Below, piece after piece: positions 25,203-35,091 of a DNA stretch of 64,000 nucleotides (the first letter of the stretch is position 1; each line of letters opens with the position of its first letter). The stretch is taken from contig JADKCI010000002.1 of assembly GCA_016714645.1 (NCBI GenBank), positions 496,001 through 560,000 of the forward strand, in the 5' to 3' direction. This DNA comes from Chromatiaceae bacterium. GTDB lineage: Bacteria; Pseudomonadota; Gammaproteobacteria; Chromatiales; Chromatiaceae. The notes below the pieces were generated by a model. That model searched no databases. It saw nothing but the letters and a program-made list of their open reading frames with translations, and had not been told where the DNA came from. The translations under genes were made by a program, and so were the position numbers.

Positions 25203-27185
25203 ATGGCTAATTTGCTTATTCATATCGGTTACCCTAAAACTGGCACCTCTTGGTTGCAACATTTTCTCACGCAAAATGAAGATGAACTGCGTCCTGTAGG
25301 GATTGATTACCTGAAAACCGGCCGAGCAAGTGGTATCATAAATCATGTGCGTCTTGTCCGAGCGCTACAGGATGAATCAAAGGATATTGCCATCAAGACC
25401 TGGCATGCTGTTGCGGCAGAGGTGGCATTAAGTTCCGCTCCTTACTGCGTCATATCCGCTGAAGCCTTCGCAGAAGGCCTTAGTGAAGAGCATATAGGAA
25501 TTATGTATGATTTAATTAAGGATATCGATGTCAAAATATTGGTTTATGTGCGGCCCCAGGCGCAAGCCATACAGTCCCGTTACCTACAGGCCATAAAAAC
25601 AGGCTTTCGGCTTCCAGATTTCCCGACCTATGTGAACAGGCAAATTAGAAAAGGAATTTGGAACTATCAGGAGCGACTTGGGTTGTGGAGCAGTTTTGGA
25701 AAGGATAATTTGATCGTTCGTCCCTATATCCGTTCACTGTTACCGAAAGCAGATATTCTCGAGGATTTCAGAATCACGCTTGGTATACCAGATTACATAT
25801 GGTCCACCATGTCCCTTCCTGAGGGCGCAAGTCAAAATCTTAGTATAGGACCGCGCAGTTTTGCGGCCCTTAAAAGGATTGTTTACGCATCGGACGGGAT
25901 CTATCGTCCTTCGAAAATGGAAGTGGAAAAAGGGGATGAGAAAAATATTACTGAATTATTGGAGGATAGCAGGGTATTAAATAGAGATTTAGGAGGGGTT
26001 TTCCATGACCTGGGCTGGTATGACGAAAAATTGAGCCTATTGACTCCTGAAATTGAAAAGCATTGCATCGATGCGTTCGCCGATAGTAACGCTTTCGTGG
26101 CTCGAAACTATCTTGGATTAGATAATGGTGTTCTTTTTCCTATAAATAGTAAATTATCTTCGCCGACATTGATACCCGATTTGACTACCGATGATTGGGC
26201 GCAGGTAGCTATTGGTTTATTGCGCAGAATTAAATTGCATCATGAAAGACACAAGACCTACAAAATATCCAGGAGACGGGCCGAAGGAGAAAGCGATCCA
26301 CAGGCCACCTGTATCACCGATCAAATCCAGCTAGCATCAATTGAAAATGAACCCTTAGCTTCGAAAAATGACTTACCGGGTAGTGAGGGAAGCAAAAAAA
26401 TTAAAGTAAGGATTGGCGAACCCACACAGGGGAATCACGTTATGGGCGTCTCTTCACGGCCAAGCGTACAGCCGAACCCCACTATATTCCATATTACCCA
26501 TTATAAGGCAGGTAGCCAATGGGTATATGCTGTCATGGCAGCGGTGGCGCCTAAGCGTATCGTTCAGCCTCTGCCGGGCGTTAAGCACATTTTTGCCCAG
26601 CCCATTGAGCAGGGTAGAATTTATCCTACCGTATATCTTAAGCGGGACGTTTTTGATACCTTACAAATTCCTGGTACTTGTCGGCGTTTTATCATCATTC
26701 GTGACCTCCGAGATACCTTGATTTCACTTTACTTTAGTCACCGTTATAGTCATGGTAAAACGTCCGACGCCATTACCTCCAGCCGCGAAATGTTGAATGC
26801 CTTGACTGTGCGGGATGGTCTTATGTGGCTTATGGACAATCGGCTCAAGGTCTCGGCTGATATTTTAGAATCCTGGCTCGGAACGAATGACCTGCTTATT
26901 AAGTACGAGCAGTTATTGGAGGATGAGTATGGTATGTTTGAACGGATTATTAATTATTGCGGCATAGACATATCAAAAGACAGACTGGTTCAGGCGGTAA
27001 AATCGGCGTCATTTGAAAATATTACCCATCGTGACAAGGGCGAGGAAAATATTCATGCCCATCAAAGAAAAGCCATAGCCGGGGACTGGCGAAATCACTT
27101 TGATAAGGAGCTGAAGATTAAATTTAAGCAAAGTTATGGCGATCTTTTAATCGCGGCTGAATATGAGAAGGATTATAACTGGTAA
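25203..27185 (+). CDS. Double sulfotransferase (two sulfotransferase domains in one chain)
   Basis: 660 residues. Domain 1 (about 1-320) opens with the PAPS loop IHIGYPKTGTSWLQHFL, followed by a VYVRPQAQAIQSRYLQ segment at the 3'-phosphate position. A charged linker spans about 345-415. Domain 2 (about 420-660) has ITHYKAGSQWVYAVM, IIRDLRDTLISLYFSH and AGDWRNHF, and closely resembles the sulfotransferase at 22117. The two halves belong to different sulfotransferase subtypes, so this is a fusion and not a recent tandem duplication. Codon use is AT-rich like its neighbours. 176 bases separate it from the fusion gene upstream, with no gene in between. Confidence 0.85.
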   Translation: MANLLIHIGYPKTGTSWLQHFLTQNEDELRPVGIDYLKTGRASGIINHVRLVRALQDESKDIAIKTWHAVAAEVALSSAPYCVISAEAFAEGLSEEHIGIMYDLIKDIDVKILVYVRPQAQAIQSRYLQAIKTGFRLPDFPTYVNRQIRKGIWNYQERLGLWSSFGKDNLIVRPYIRSLLPKADILEDFRITLGIPDYIWSTMSLPEGASQNLSIGPRSFAALKRIVYASDGIYRPSKMEVEKGDEKNITELLEDSRVLNRDLGGVFHDLGWYDEKLSLLTPEIEKHCIDAFADSNAFVARNYLGLDNGVLFPINSKLSSPTLIPDLTTDDWAQVAIGLLRRIKLHHERHKTYKISRRRAEGESDPQATCITDQIQLASIENEPLASKNDLPGSEGSKKIKVRIGEPTQGNHVMGVSSRPSVQPNPTIFHITHYKAGSQWVYAVMAAVAPKRIVQPLPGVKHIFAQPIEQGRIYPTVYLKRDVFDTLQIPGTCRRFIIIRDLRDTLISLYFSHRYSHGKTSDAITSSREMLNALTVRDGLMWLMDNRLKVSADILESWLGTNDLLIKYEQLLEDEYGMFERIINYCGIDISKDRLVQAVKSASFENITHRDKGEENIHAHQRKAIAGDWRNHFDKELKIKFKQSYGDLLIAAEYEKDYNW

Positions 27186-27224
27186 GGCAATAAATTATTT
27201 ACATCTGGTAAATAGGTAGCAGCA

Positions 27225-27986
27225 GTGGCCGGTCCCTTAGTCACTATTGCTGTACCTTCGCTAAATCATGCTCCTTACCTTAAGGAAGCCCTTGAGTCGA
27301 TTTTTTCGCAAAACATACCAATCGAGGTTTTTGTTGCCGATGGGGGCTCGTCAGACGGCAGCCTTAAAATTATTGCCGATTGGGAAAATAAATTAGCGGG
27401 ATGGCGAAGTTATCCAGACCAAGGGCAATCCGCAGCGATCAATGAATGTATTTCGAAGGGAACTGCCCCATATGTATGCTGGTTAAATAGTGATGATCGG
27501 TTGATCCCAGGGGGATTGACACATTTACTACGGACGCTGATCAATCATCCCGAGGCATCAGCCGCATATGGACGCGTGTGGAACGAGCGTGCCGGAAGGC
27601 GGCTTCGTCCGATTTTAACGGCACCATTTAGCCCCGTCTTGTTGGCCCAATTCTGTATCATTTCTCAGCCTGGGTCATTGATTAGAAGAGCCGCATGGGA
27701 AACAGTTGGGGGTCTAGACGCAAATTTGCACATGGCGATGGATTATGATTTATGGTGGAGGCTTTATAAAATTGCGGGGCCATTAATTTATTATAAAGGA
27801 TTTGTTGCTATAAACCGTGATCATTCCATTACAAAAACAAATCTTCATAGGCGGTTGCATTATCAGGAGGCCATGCAAGTGGTACATAAATACTATGGCC
27901 GGGTTCCTATTAAGTGGTGGTTAGCTCAACCTTACGCTATTTGGTGGAGAAGTGTAATAAATTCCCTTACAAGAAACGCGCGCTAG
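27225..27986 (+). CDS. Family 2 glycosyltransferase
   Basis: 253 residues from GTG 27225; the protein starts directly at the first strand (MAGPLVTIAVPSLNHAPYLK). Catalytic features are VADGGSSDGSLKI and CWLNSDDRLIPGGL. The order of motifs and much of the sequence parallel the C-terminal GT2 domain of the fusion protein at 23143, so the two are paralogues. An AMDYDLWWRLYKI segment matches the acceptor-site helix. No membrane anchor. Last gene of the plus-strand sulfation/glycosylation series. Confidence 0.87.
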   Translation: MAGPLVTIAVPSLNHAPYLKEALESIFSQNIPIEVFVADGGSSDGSLKIIADWENKLAGWRSYPDQGQSAAINECISKGTAPYVCWLNSDDRLIPGGLTHLLRTLINHPEASAAYGRVWNERAGRRLRPILTAPFSPVLLAQFCIISQPGSLIRRAAWETVGGLDANLHMAMDYDLWWRLYKIAGPLIYYKGFVAINRDHSITKTNLHRRLHYQEAMQVVHKYYGRVPIKWWLAQPYAIWWRSVINSLTRNAR

Positions 27987-28060
27987 ATAAATGCTAAATG
28001 TAAAACTATTTTATCGTTTGCTATATATTTTATGTCCTCCTTAAAAATATATGCTTCTGG

Positions 28061-29131
28061 TTAAAATCCTTCTTCTAGATCCATGCCAATGTTATTAAAT
28101 CGACAATTTTGTGGATCTCTGTTTCTCATAATCTCATCATAGCAGCATATGTCTGGATGAAAGTGTCCTGTACTAATGATGAGCCCTGATAACTTTTGCG
28201 ATAAACCAATAACTACGCGTAGTATAAGTATATAGACAACTACGTATCCTGAATGCTGACGCCAATTTTCTGTTGCTAATGTCATTAGCATGAGCATGAT
28301 AAGGGCCATTGGAAATAGCGCCTCGACAATCATGGGTCCCTTTTGTATTTCGAGACGTATACCTATTCGGCTGCCGAGCGTTGACCCATGAGCACCGTTA
28401 CGGTAGATGTGATCCACCTGTTCTCTTAGCATTTCATTATCCGCCTTGTCTGAATTAAGGATACTTGCGATCGCTTCAGTTTCTTGGCGTAGATGATTAT
28501 TATTGTCCCGGTGAATTGCGGCCGCGTTAGTGATATTGACAATTGAACGAGTATAAATAACCAATATGATTATTGCTGGGGTAATAAGGCTTAGCGTCAA
28601 CACGGGACTTATCCATATCAATACAACGGTGAATATCAACAATTGTAGTAAGTCGGCCAGCCCAATAGAGAATTGGCGCATTACAAAACCACAGGAAAAC
28701 GCTACCCTTCCGCTAATCGTGGCAACAACGCGACGAGTAATTCTGCCCATGCTGAGTGATGAAATTTTAATTAGGGCGCGAATCGTCGCTTCTTCAGCGG
28801 TTTTTTTCATTACACTTAGTGATGAGCTTTGTATTAAATAGCGTAGATATAAGCCCATCGCGACAAAAAATAGGGCAAAAATCATAAGAGTAGTAAGGAC
28901 CTCCGGACTAGTCGATATCTTTATGCCAAAAATATCAAGGCTCCAGATTTCAGTTGCTATCCCCCTAAGTACCGGTATCAAGATAAGAAATCCCGCTGTA
29001 TTAAACAAAGCGGCCGCTATGCCAAGTACCCCAACACGGATAACAGCATTTTTTGAAAATGGCAGGAATGAACCCACCACAAATTTTAGAGGCTTTGCGA
29101 ATTGAATAAGTTGCTTTGTCGTTTCAATCAT
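28061..29131 (-). CDS. ABC-exporter-type transmembrane domain without ATPase domain
   Basis: 356 residues with six predicted membrane segments. The layout is that of an MsbA-type exporter membrane domain: a long intracellular loop after helix 2 (MKKTAEEATIRALIKISSLS) and paired helices around LADLLQLLIFTVVLIWISPVL. It ends with MDLEEGF just where a nucleotide-binding domain would begin; no Walker A, signature or Walker B motif follows in any frame before the AT-rich gap to 27987. It is either a truncated exporter or an orphan membrane domain that uses a separate ATPase. Low GC. Transcribed against the glycosyltransferase series. Confidence 0.65.
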   Translation of the reverse strand: MIETTKQLIQFAKPLKFVVGSFLPFSKNAVIRVGVLGIAAALFNTAGFLILIPVLRGIATEIWSLDIFGIKISTSPEVLTTLMIFALFFVAMGLYLRYLIQSSSLSVMKKTAEEATIRALIKISSLSMGRITRRVVATISGRVAFSCGFVMRQFSIGLADLLQLLIFTVVLIWISPVLTLSLITPAIIILVIYTRSIVNITNAAAIHRDNNNHLRQETEAIASILNSDKADNEMLREQVDHIYRNGAHGSTLGSRIGIRLEIQKGPMIVEALFPMALIMLMLMTLATENWRQHSGYVVVYILILRVVIGLSQKLSGLIISTGHFHPDICCYDEIMRNRDPQNCRFNNIGMDLEEGF

Positions 29132-29333
29132 TAGTTAATTCTTGTCTTGGTTGTCATGAATGGTTTTCGCTCACCCTTTCATATGGTTCAAGTCGGCTTG
29201 GGCTTGCGTGGGCATTTAGCATATCGGTTTGATGGATGCTCTGTTCAGAACAAGCGTGAACGGAACCCATGATATCATTTTTAAACTTAGTCTGGTAATT
29301 CAGCGAGTCAGAGCGTGAGCCTTATCAAGGTGG

Positions 29334-30758
29334 TTGATTATGTATACCAAGATTGCCATGCCGGTCATTCTTCACCATGGGGCTCTGGATGGCGTGACGG
29401 GCTCCTGTCATGAGGTGCGGCTGGCCGATGGACGCGCGGTGCTGATCGACTGTGGTCTGTTTCAGGGTGCCGAGGCGGGGGCCGATGGGGCGGGCGCGAC
29501 GCGGCTCAAGATCGGCTTCCCGGTGGCGCCCATTCAGGCGCTCATCCTGACCCATGTCCACATCGATCATGTTGGGCGTCTGCCCTACCTGATCGCGGCC
29601 GGTTATCGCGGTCCTATCATCTGCAGCGAGGCCTCGGCGGCCTTGCTGCCCCTGGTGCTGGAGGATGCTCTCAAGGTCGGCGTGACCCGGGATGCCAAGT
29701 TGATCGATAGCGTCCTGAGCCTGGTGCGTAAGCGCCTGGTGGCCCTGCCTTATGGCCAGTGGCATCCGGTGGTGGGTGATGATCCCGGCCTGCGCATCCG
29801 TCTCCAGCAGGCGGGTCATATCCTGGGCTCCGCCTATGTGGAGTGCGAACTGCTTCAGGGCGGGGGTCGGACCCGCGTGCTCTTCTCCGGAGACCTGGGG
29901 CCGCCCCATACTCCCTTGTTGCCGGATCCTACCCCGCCAGAGTCCGCACATATCCTGGTGTTGGAAAGCACCTATGGCGATCGGCTCCACGAAGACCGCC
30001 GCTCGCGCCATGAGCGTCTGGGCGCCCTGATTGAGCATGCCTTCGCCGATGGCGGCACCCTCCTCATCCCCGCCTTCAGTATCGGCCGCACTCAAGAACT
30101 TCTCTATGAACTGGAGACTCTGGTCCATGACCAGGGCGATGGGGTTGCGGGATCCGGGCGGCGGTGGGACTGGGATGATTTGGCGGTGGTGCTCGACTCG
30201 CCCTTGGCGGCGAATTTCACCAAGGGGTACAGCCGCCTGCGTGCTCATTGGGATCGCGAGGCCAAGGCCAGGCTCGCCGCTGGCCGTCATCCCCTGGATT
30301 TCGAACAGGTGCTCACCGTCGACGACCAGGATGCACACCGGCGCATGGTGGACTATCTGAGTAAGAACCACCGCCCGGCTATCGTCATCGCCGCCGGCGG
30401 CATGTGTTCCGGGGGGCACATCATCGATTACCTCAAGGCCATGCTGGGCGATCCACGCCATGATGTGCTGTTTGTCGGCCACCAGGCCGCGGGCACCCCG
30501 GGCCGTGCTATCCAGCAATACGGGCCGCGCGGTGGGTATGTGGAACTGGATGGGGATCGCTACGACATCCGCGCCCGGATCCACACCCTGGGCGGCTATT
30601 CCGCCCATGCCGACCAGCAAAATCTGCTCGACTTTATTGGCGCCATGAGCCCGTTACCCCAGGAGGTGATCCTGGTCCATGGCGAGGCCGGCGCCAAGCG
30701 GGCCCTGCAAGCCGCGATTGCGGCGCGCTTTGCCGGAGTGGAGGTCAGGATTCCCTAA
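29334..30758 (+). CDS. MBL-fold / beta-CASP RNA-processing exonuclease family protein
   Basis: 474 residues. The metallo-beta-lactamase motif THVHIDHVGR (HxHxDH) and downstream metal ligands (QAGHILGSAYVE, FSGDLG) are present, then the beta-CASP region and a C-terminal RMMBL domain (GGYSAHADQQNLLDFI). This architecture is that of CPSF-73/YSH1-like nucleases found widely in bacteria. The substrate is unknown, RNA by family. In-frame ATGs at 29334, 29340 and 29358 are all possible. GC returns to the high core level from this gene onward. Confidence 0.9.
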   Translation: MIMYTKIAMPVILHHGALDGVTGSCHEVRLADGRAVLIDCGLFQGAEAGADGAGATRLKIGFPVAPIQALILTHVHIDHVGRLPYLIAAGYRGPIICSEASAALLPLVLEDALKVGVTRDAKLIDSVLSLVRKRLVALPYGQWHPVVGDDPGLRIRLQQAGHILGSAYVECELLQGGGRTRVLFSGDLGPPHTPLLPDPTPPESAHILVLESTYGDRLHEDRRSRHERLGALIEHAFADGGTLLIPAFSIGRTQELLYELETLVHDQGDGVAGSGRRWDWDDLAVVLDSPLAANFTKGYSRLRAHWDREAKARLAAGRHPLDFEQVLTVDDQDAHRRMVDYLSKNHRPAIVIAAGGMCSGGHIIDYLKAMLGDPRHDVLFVGHQAAGTPGRAIQQYGPRGGYVELDGDRYDIRARIHTLGGYSAHADQQNLLDFIGAMSPLPQEVILVHGEAGAKRALQAAIAARFAGVEVRIP

Positions 30759-31004
30759 TCACCGATACGATCGAAGCCGGAGTCAACAGGGTAGGTCAAC
30801 TCATCTCCGCGATTGTCGCTTCGCGCGCGATGCGCACCCTAGTAAAAAAGGCCAAATTACGAAACGAAGCCATTTATAGGAGCGCTGTTAAGTCGCCCTT
30901 GGTACGTCGTCCGGGTAAGATCATCGTATCCAGATGGGGGAGACGACACATGCGCACCGCCGTCAATCTCAATGCAGCACTGCCCAGTCAGGTCCAGCGG
31001 TCAT
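30759..31004. other. Intergenic stretch with an open but unassigned frame
   Basis: The 246 bases between the MBL nuclease and hrpA keep one plus-strand frame open right from the nuclease stop to 31036. The first ATG is at 30830, and the 68-residue product is very basic (MRTLVKKAKLRNEAIYRS at its start). I recognise no family, and the frame overlaps the hrpA start. It may be a decayed or chance frame. Confidence 0.25.
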
Positions 31005-34000
31005 ATGACCCACTCCAACCTCCCGAACTCTACTGACCTGGACACTTGCCTCCTGGCCGACCGCCCCGGCCTGCGCCGGCGTTTGCGGGGCTTGCGACAG
31101 CGCCAGGATCGGGGCCAGCCCAGCGATGAAGGGCTGGCCCAGCTGTGGCGGGAGATCGAGGCCTCCCAGGCGGTCCTGGAGCGGCGGCGGGCGCTGGTGC
31201 CAGAAATCCAGTTTCCCCCCGAATTGCCGGTCAGCGAGCGCCGGGAGGAGGTGGCGGCGCTCATTGCCCGCCACCAGGTGGTAATTCTGTGCGGCGAGAC
31301 GGGCTCGGGTAAGTCCACCCAGTTGCCGAAGATCTGCCTGGAGCTGGGGCGGGGCCTGGCCGGGCGGATCGGCCACACCCAGCCGCGGCGCATCGCGGCG
31401 CGCACCCTGGCGAGCCGCGTGGCCCAGGAACTGGGTGGCGAGACCGGCGGGCTGGTGGGCTACAAGGTGCGCTTTCATGATCGGGTACGGCCCGAGACCT
31501 GCATCAAACTGATGACGGATGGCATTCTACTGGCTGAGTTGCAGCAGGATCGCCTTTTGCTTGAATACGATACCCTCATCATTGACGAGGCCCACGAGCG
31601 GGGCCTGAATATCGATTTTCTGCTCGGCTATCTGCGCGGTCTGTTGCCCCGGCGACCGGACCTCAAGGTCATCGTCACCTCCGCCACCATTGACCCTCAG
31701 CGTTTTGCCACCCATTTTGCGGACGCTGGGGGCCGGCCGGCGCCCATCCTGGAGATCAGCGGGCGCACCTTTCCGGTGGAGGTGCGCTACCGCCCCCCGG
31801 AGGAGGAGAACGCGGGTGAGCGCGACGACGAGATGCAGCTCGCCATCTCCCAGGCGGTGGACGAGTTGGACCGGGAGGGGCGGGGCGATGTCCTGATCTT
31901 TCTCTCCGGCGAGCGGGAGATCCGCGAGACCGCCGAGACACTGCGTAAGCATCACCCGCCCTCGACCGAGATCCTGCCTCTCTATGCCCGCCAAAGCCCG
32001 GCGGAGCAGGCGCGCATCTTCCAGCCCCATGGTACCCGGCGGGTGGTGCTGGCGACCAATGTCGCCGAGACCTCCCTGACGGTGCCGGGCATCCATTACG
32101 TTATCGACCCGGGCTTTGCCCGGATCAGCCGTTACAGTCATCGCGGCAAGGTCCAGCGCCTGCCGGTGGAGCGGGTCTCCCAGGCCTCCGCCAACCAGCG
32201 TCAGGGGCGCTGCGGGCGGGTGGCCGTCGGTATTTGTATCCGGCTCTATTCCCAGGATAATTTTGATTCGCGGACGGCGTTTACCGAGCCCGAGATCCAT
32301 CGCGCCAATCTGGCCGCCGTCATCCTGCGGATGAAGCTGCTGGGCTTTGGCGAGATCGAGGCCTTCCCCTTCGTGGACCCGCCGGATGGCCGGCTGGTGG
32401 CCGATGGCTATCGCAGCCTGGAGGAGTTGGCGGCCCTGGATGGCCAGGGCCAGCTAACGCCCCTGGGCCAGCATCTGGCCCGCCTGCCGCTGGACCCGCG
32501 CATCGGCCGCATGCTGCTGGCCTCGGCGGAGTTGGGCTGCCTGACGGAGATGCTGGTGATCGTGGCGGCCCTGAGCGTCCAGGACCCGCGGGAACGGCCC
32601 CTGGAGCAGCGCCAGGCCGCCGATGAAATTCACGCCACCTTTAATCATGAGGATTCGGACTTTCTCGCCTTCCTCAACCTCTGGCGCTTCCTGGAGGCTG
32701 AGCGCCCGCACCTGACCCGTAACAAGTTCCGCAAGCTGTGCCAGCGCCATTTCCTGTCCTGGAACCGGGTCCTGGAGTGGCGCGACGTGCAGATCCAGTT
32801 GCATGCCCAGATGGCGGAGTTGGGCTTTAAGGTCAATGAGCAGCCGGCGGGCTACGATGCCATCCATCAGGCCCTGCTGCCGGGCATCTTGGGTCACATC
32901 GGCTTTAAGGACGAGGGGCGGGAGTACCAGGGAGCCCGCAATAGCCGCTTCATGATTCACCCCGGTTCCGGCCTCTACGCCAAGATGCCCAAATGGGTCG
33001 TGGCGGCGGAGCGGGTCGAGACGACTCGTCAGTACGGACGCATCGTCGCCCGGGTCCAGCCGGCCTGGATCGAGGAGGCCGGCCGCCACCTAATCCAGCG
33101 TAGCTACTCTGAGCCCCACTGGCAGGCTAACTCGGGCCAGGTGGCGGCCTATGAGAAGCTGACCCTCTTCGGCATCACTATCGTCCCCAAGCGGCGGGTC
33201 AACTATGGCCCCATCAATCCGGCGGAGGCGCGTGCCATTTTTATCCGCTTCGCCCTCACCGAGGGCGACTTCGACACTCGTGCCCCCTTCTGGCGCCATA
33301 ATCGGGAGCTCATCGCCACTATCCAGCACCTGGAGGCCAAGTCGCGGCGGCGCGACATCCTGGTGGACGAGGAGGCCATCCAGGCCTTCTACGAACAGCG
33401 GGTGCCCGCCGGTATCTATTCGGCACCCCTGTTCGAGCGCTGGCTGCGCCAGGCGAGCCGCAAGGACCCCAAGCTCCTCTATCTGCGCCTAGAGGATGCC
33501 ATGCGCCATGAGGCCGCGACGGTCACGGTCCAGGCCTTTCCCGACCACTTCCAGGTGGGGGCGACGGCCTTGCCGCTGGAATACCGATTCGACCCCGGCC
33601 AGAATGACGACGGCATCACCCTGGTAGTGCCGGCACCCCTGATCAACCAGGTCCCTCCGGACCGTTGCGAGTGGCTGGTCCCTGGCCTGCTCGCGGAACG
33701 GATCAGCGCCCTGCTGCGGGGCCTGCCCAAGTCCTGGCGCAAGCTCCTGGTGCCGATTCCCGACACGGCGGAGCGCCTGGCCGCCCGGCTTAAGCCCTCG
33801 GACCGGCCTCTGATCCAGGCCCTGGGCGAGGAAATCAAGGCCATGAGTGGTATCCAGGTGCCGGAGGATGCCTGGGACCCGGCGGTGATACCGGCGCACT
33901 TGCGGATGAAGTTTCGCCTGCTGGATCAGGAGGGGCATAGCCTGGCGGTGGGGGATGACTACCCGCGACTCCAGCGCCAGTTCGGCGGTAGCGGCCGTCA

Positions 34001-35057
34001 GGCCTTTGCCCAGATCCCCTCCCAGGGCCTGGAGCGGGAGGGCATCAGCCGCTGGGACTTCGGGGATGTGCCTGAAAGCCTGGATCTCGACCGGAGTGGC
34101 ATCCGGCTGCGTGGCTACCCGGCCCTGCTTGATCAAGGGGACAGTGTCGCCCTGCGGGTGCTCGACTCGCGGGAGGGGGCGGAGCTGGCACAGCGGGCCG
34201 GCCTGCGGCGTTTGCTCATGCTCAATCTGGGTACCGAGGTGCGGCAGTTGCGCAGGAATTTGCCCGGGCTGGACCGGATGCGTTTGCAGTATGCCCAGGT
34301 GCCGGACGCGGGGCTTGGTCCCGCGGTTACTGGCACGGGGGGACCGGGGGCCGCGGACGGAACTGGCTTCGGGACGGCGAGGTTGGGGCGGCAAGGCCGG
34401 CCGGGTGAGGCGGTCACGGCCGGTGCTGTCGGGGCAAGGCGCGGCAAGGCCAGCCAGCAGCCCAAGCCCATGGACCTGGCTGACGAGGTCCTCGCCCTCA
34501 TTTTCGACCTGACCTTCCTTGAGGAGGCCCCCACCATCCGGGACCGGGCTAGCTTCGAGGCCCGCCTGACTAGCCGCAAGTCCCAACTGACACGGTTCAG
34601 CACGGAGGTCATGGCCCTCGTCGGCCGTATCCTCGACGACTACCAGGCCCTCCGCCAGAGCCTGGCCGCCATCACCCAGAGCAACTGGATGCCCTCGGTC
34701 CTCGACCTCAAGGCCCAACTCGATGGCTTGATCTGTCGCGGCTTCCTCTTGGCGGTGCCTTATGCCCACCTCAAGGACTACCCGCGCTATCTGAAGGCCG
34801 CCCGGGAACGCCTGGACAAGCTGTTCCATGCCGCCGGTAAGGACCAGGCGAATCTCCGGGAACTGACACCCCTGCTCGAAAAGTGGGGTGAGCGTGCCGC
34901 CACCGTGGGGGCCGCCGGCCGCCATGACCCCCGCCTGGAGGAGATTCGCTGGATGATCGAGGAGTTACGCATCTCCCTCTTCGCCCAGCGCCTTGGCACC
35001 GCCTATCCCATCTCCCTCAAGCGCATCGAGGCGCGGTGGCGGGAGTTGGGACTTTAG
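31005..35057 (+). CDS. hrpA: ATP-dependent RNA helicase HrpA
   Basis: 1350 residues from ATG 31005 (an ATG 11 codons upstream is also in frame). DEAH-box helicase with Walker A GETGSGKST (about 97-105), DEAH in IIDEAHERG (about 194), SAT in TSATID, and motif VI QRQGRCGRV. The helicase-associated domain, OB fold and long DUF3418 C-terminal region of HrpA follow. In E. coli HrpA processes fimbrial mRNA and rescues stalled ribosomes. A Gly/Ala-rich stretch of about 55 residues (roughly 1102-1158) looks like a lineage-specific linker. The gene converges with valS. Confidence 0.95.
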   Translation: MTHSNLPNSTDLDTCLLADRPGLRRRLRGLRQRQDRGQPSDEGLAQLWREIEASQAVLERRRALVPEIQFPPELPVSERREEVAALIARHQVVILCGETGSGKSTQLPKICLELGRGLAGRIGHTQPRRIAARTLASRVAQELGGETGGLVGYKVRFHDRVRPETCIKLMTDGILLAELQQDRLLLEYDTLIIDEAHERGLNIDFLLGYLRGLLPRRPDLKVIVTSATIDPQRFATHFADAGGRPAPILEISGRTFPVEVRYRPPEEENAGERDDEMQLAISQAVDELDREGRGDVLIFLSGEREIRETAETLRKHHPPSTEILPLYARQSPAEQARIFQPHGTRRVVLATNVAETSLTVPGIHYVIDPGFARISRYSHRGKVQRLPVERVSQASANQRQGRCGRVAVGICIRLYSQDNFDSRTAFTEPEIHRANLAAVILRMKLLGFGEIEAFPFVDPPDGRLVADGYRSLEELAALDGQGQLTPLGQHLARLPLDPRIGRMLLASAELGCLTEMLVIVAALSVQDPRERPLEQRQAADEIHATFNHEDSDFLAFLNLWRFLEAERPHLTRNKFRKLCQRHFLSWNRVLEWRDVQIQLHAQMAELGFKVNEQPAGYDAIHQALLPGILGHIGFKDEGREYQGARNSRFMIHPGSGLYAKMPKWVVAAERVETTRQYGRIVARVQPAWIEEAGRHLIQRSYSEPHWQANSGQVAAYEKLTLFGITIVPKRRVNYGPINPAEARAIFIRFALTEGDFDTRAPFWRHNRELIATIQHLEAKSRRRDILVDEEAIQAFYEQRVPAGIYSAPLFERWLRQASRKDPKLLYLRLEDAMRHEAATVTVQAFPDHFQVGATALPLEYRFDPGQNDDGITLVVPAPLINQVPPDRCEWLVPGLLAERISALLRGLPKSWRKLLVPIPDTAERLAARLKPSDRPLIQALGEEIKAMSGIQVPEDAWDPAVIPAHLRMKFRLLDQEGHSLAVGDDYPRLQRQFGGSGRQAFAQIPSQGLEREGISRWDFGDVPESLDLDRSGIRLRGYPALLDQGDSVALRVLDSREGAELAQRAGLRRLLMLNLGTEVRQLRRNLPGLDRMRLQYAQVPDAGLGPAVTGTGGPGAADGTGFGTARLGRQGRPGEAVTAGAVGARRGKASQQPKPMDLADEVLALIFDLTFLEEAPTIRDRASFEARLTSRKSQLTRFSTEVMALVGRILDDYQALRQSLAAITQSNWMPSVLDLKAQLDGLICRGFLLAVPYAHLKDYPRYLKAARERLDKLFHAAGKDQANLRELTPLLEKWGERAATVGAAGRHDPRLEEIRWMIEELRISLFAQRLGTAYPISLKRIEARWRELGL

Positions 35058-35091
35058 CGTAGCGGACCCGGGCTTGGCGGCGGGGAATGAC

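Larger units (their letters stand above)
21870..29300. other. AT-rich surface-glycan island, probably horizontally acquired
   Basis: Codon third positions and intergenic DNA in this stretch are plainly richer in A+T than the flanking ilv, hrpA and valS genes (runs such as AAAATATT occur inside genes). It groups four plus-strand genes (sulfotransferase, methyltransferase-GT2 fusion, double sulfotransferase, GT2) and one minus-strand ABC-type membrane domain. No integrase, attachment site or IS was seen at its edges. The boundaries are approximate and judged by composition. Confidence 0.6.
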
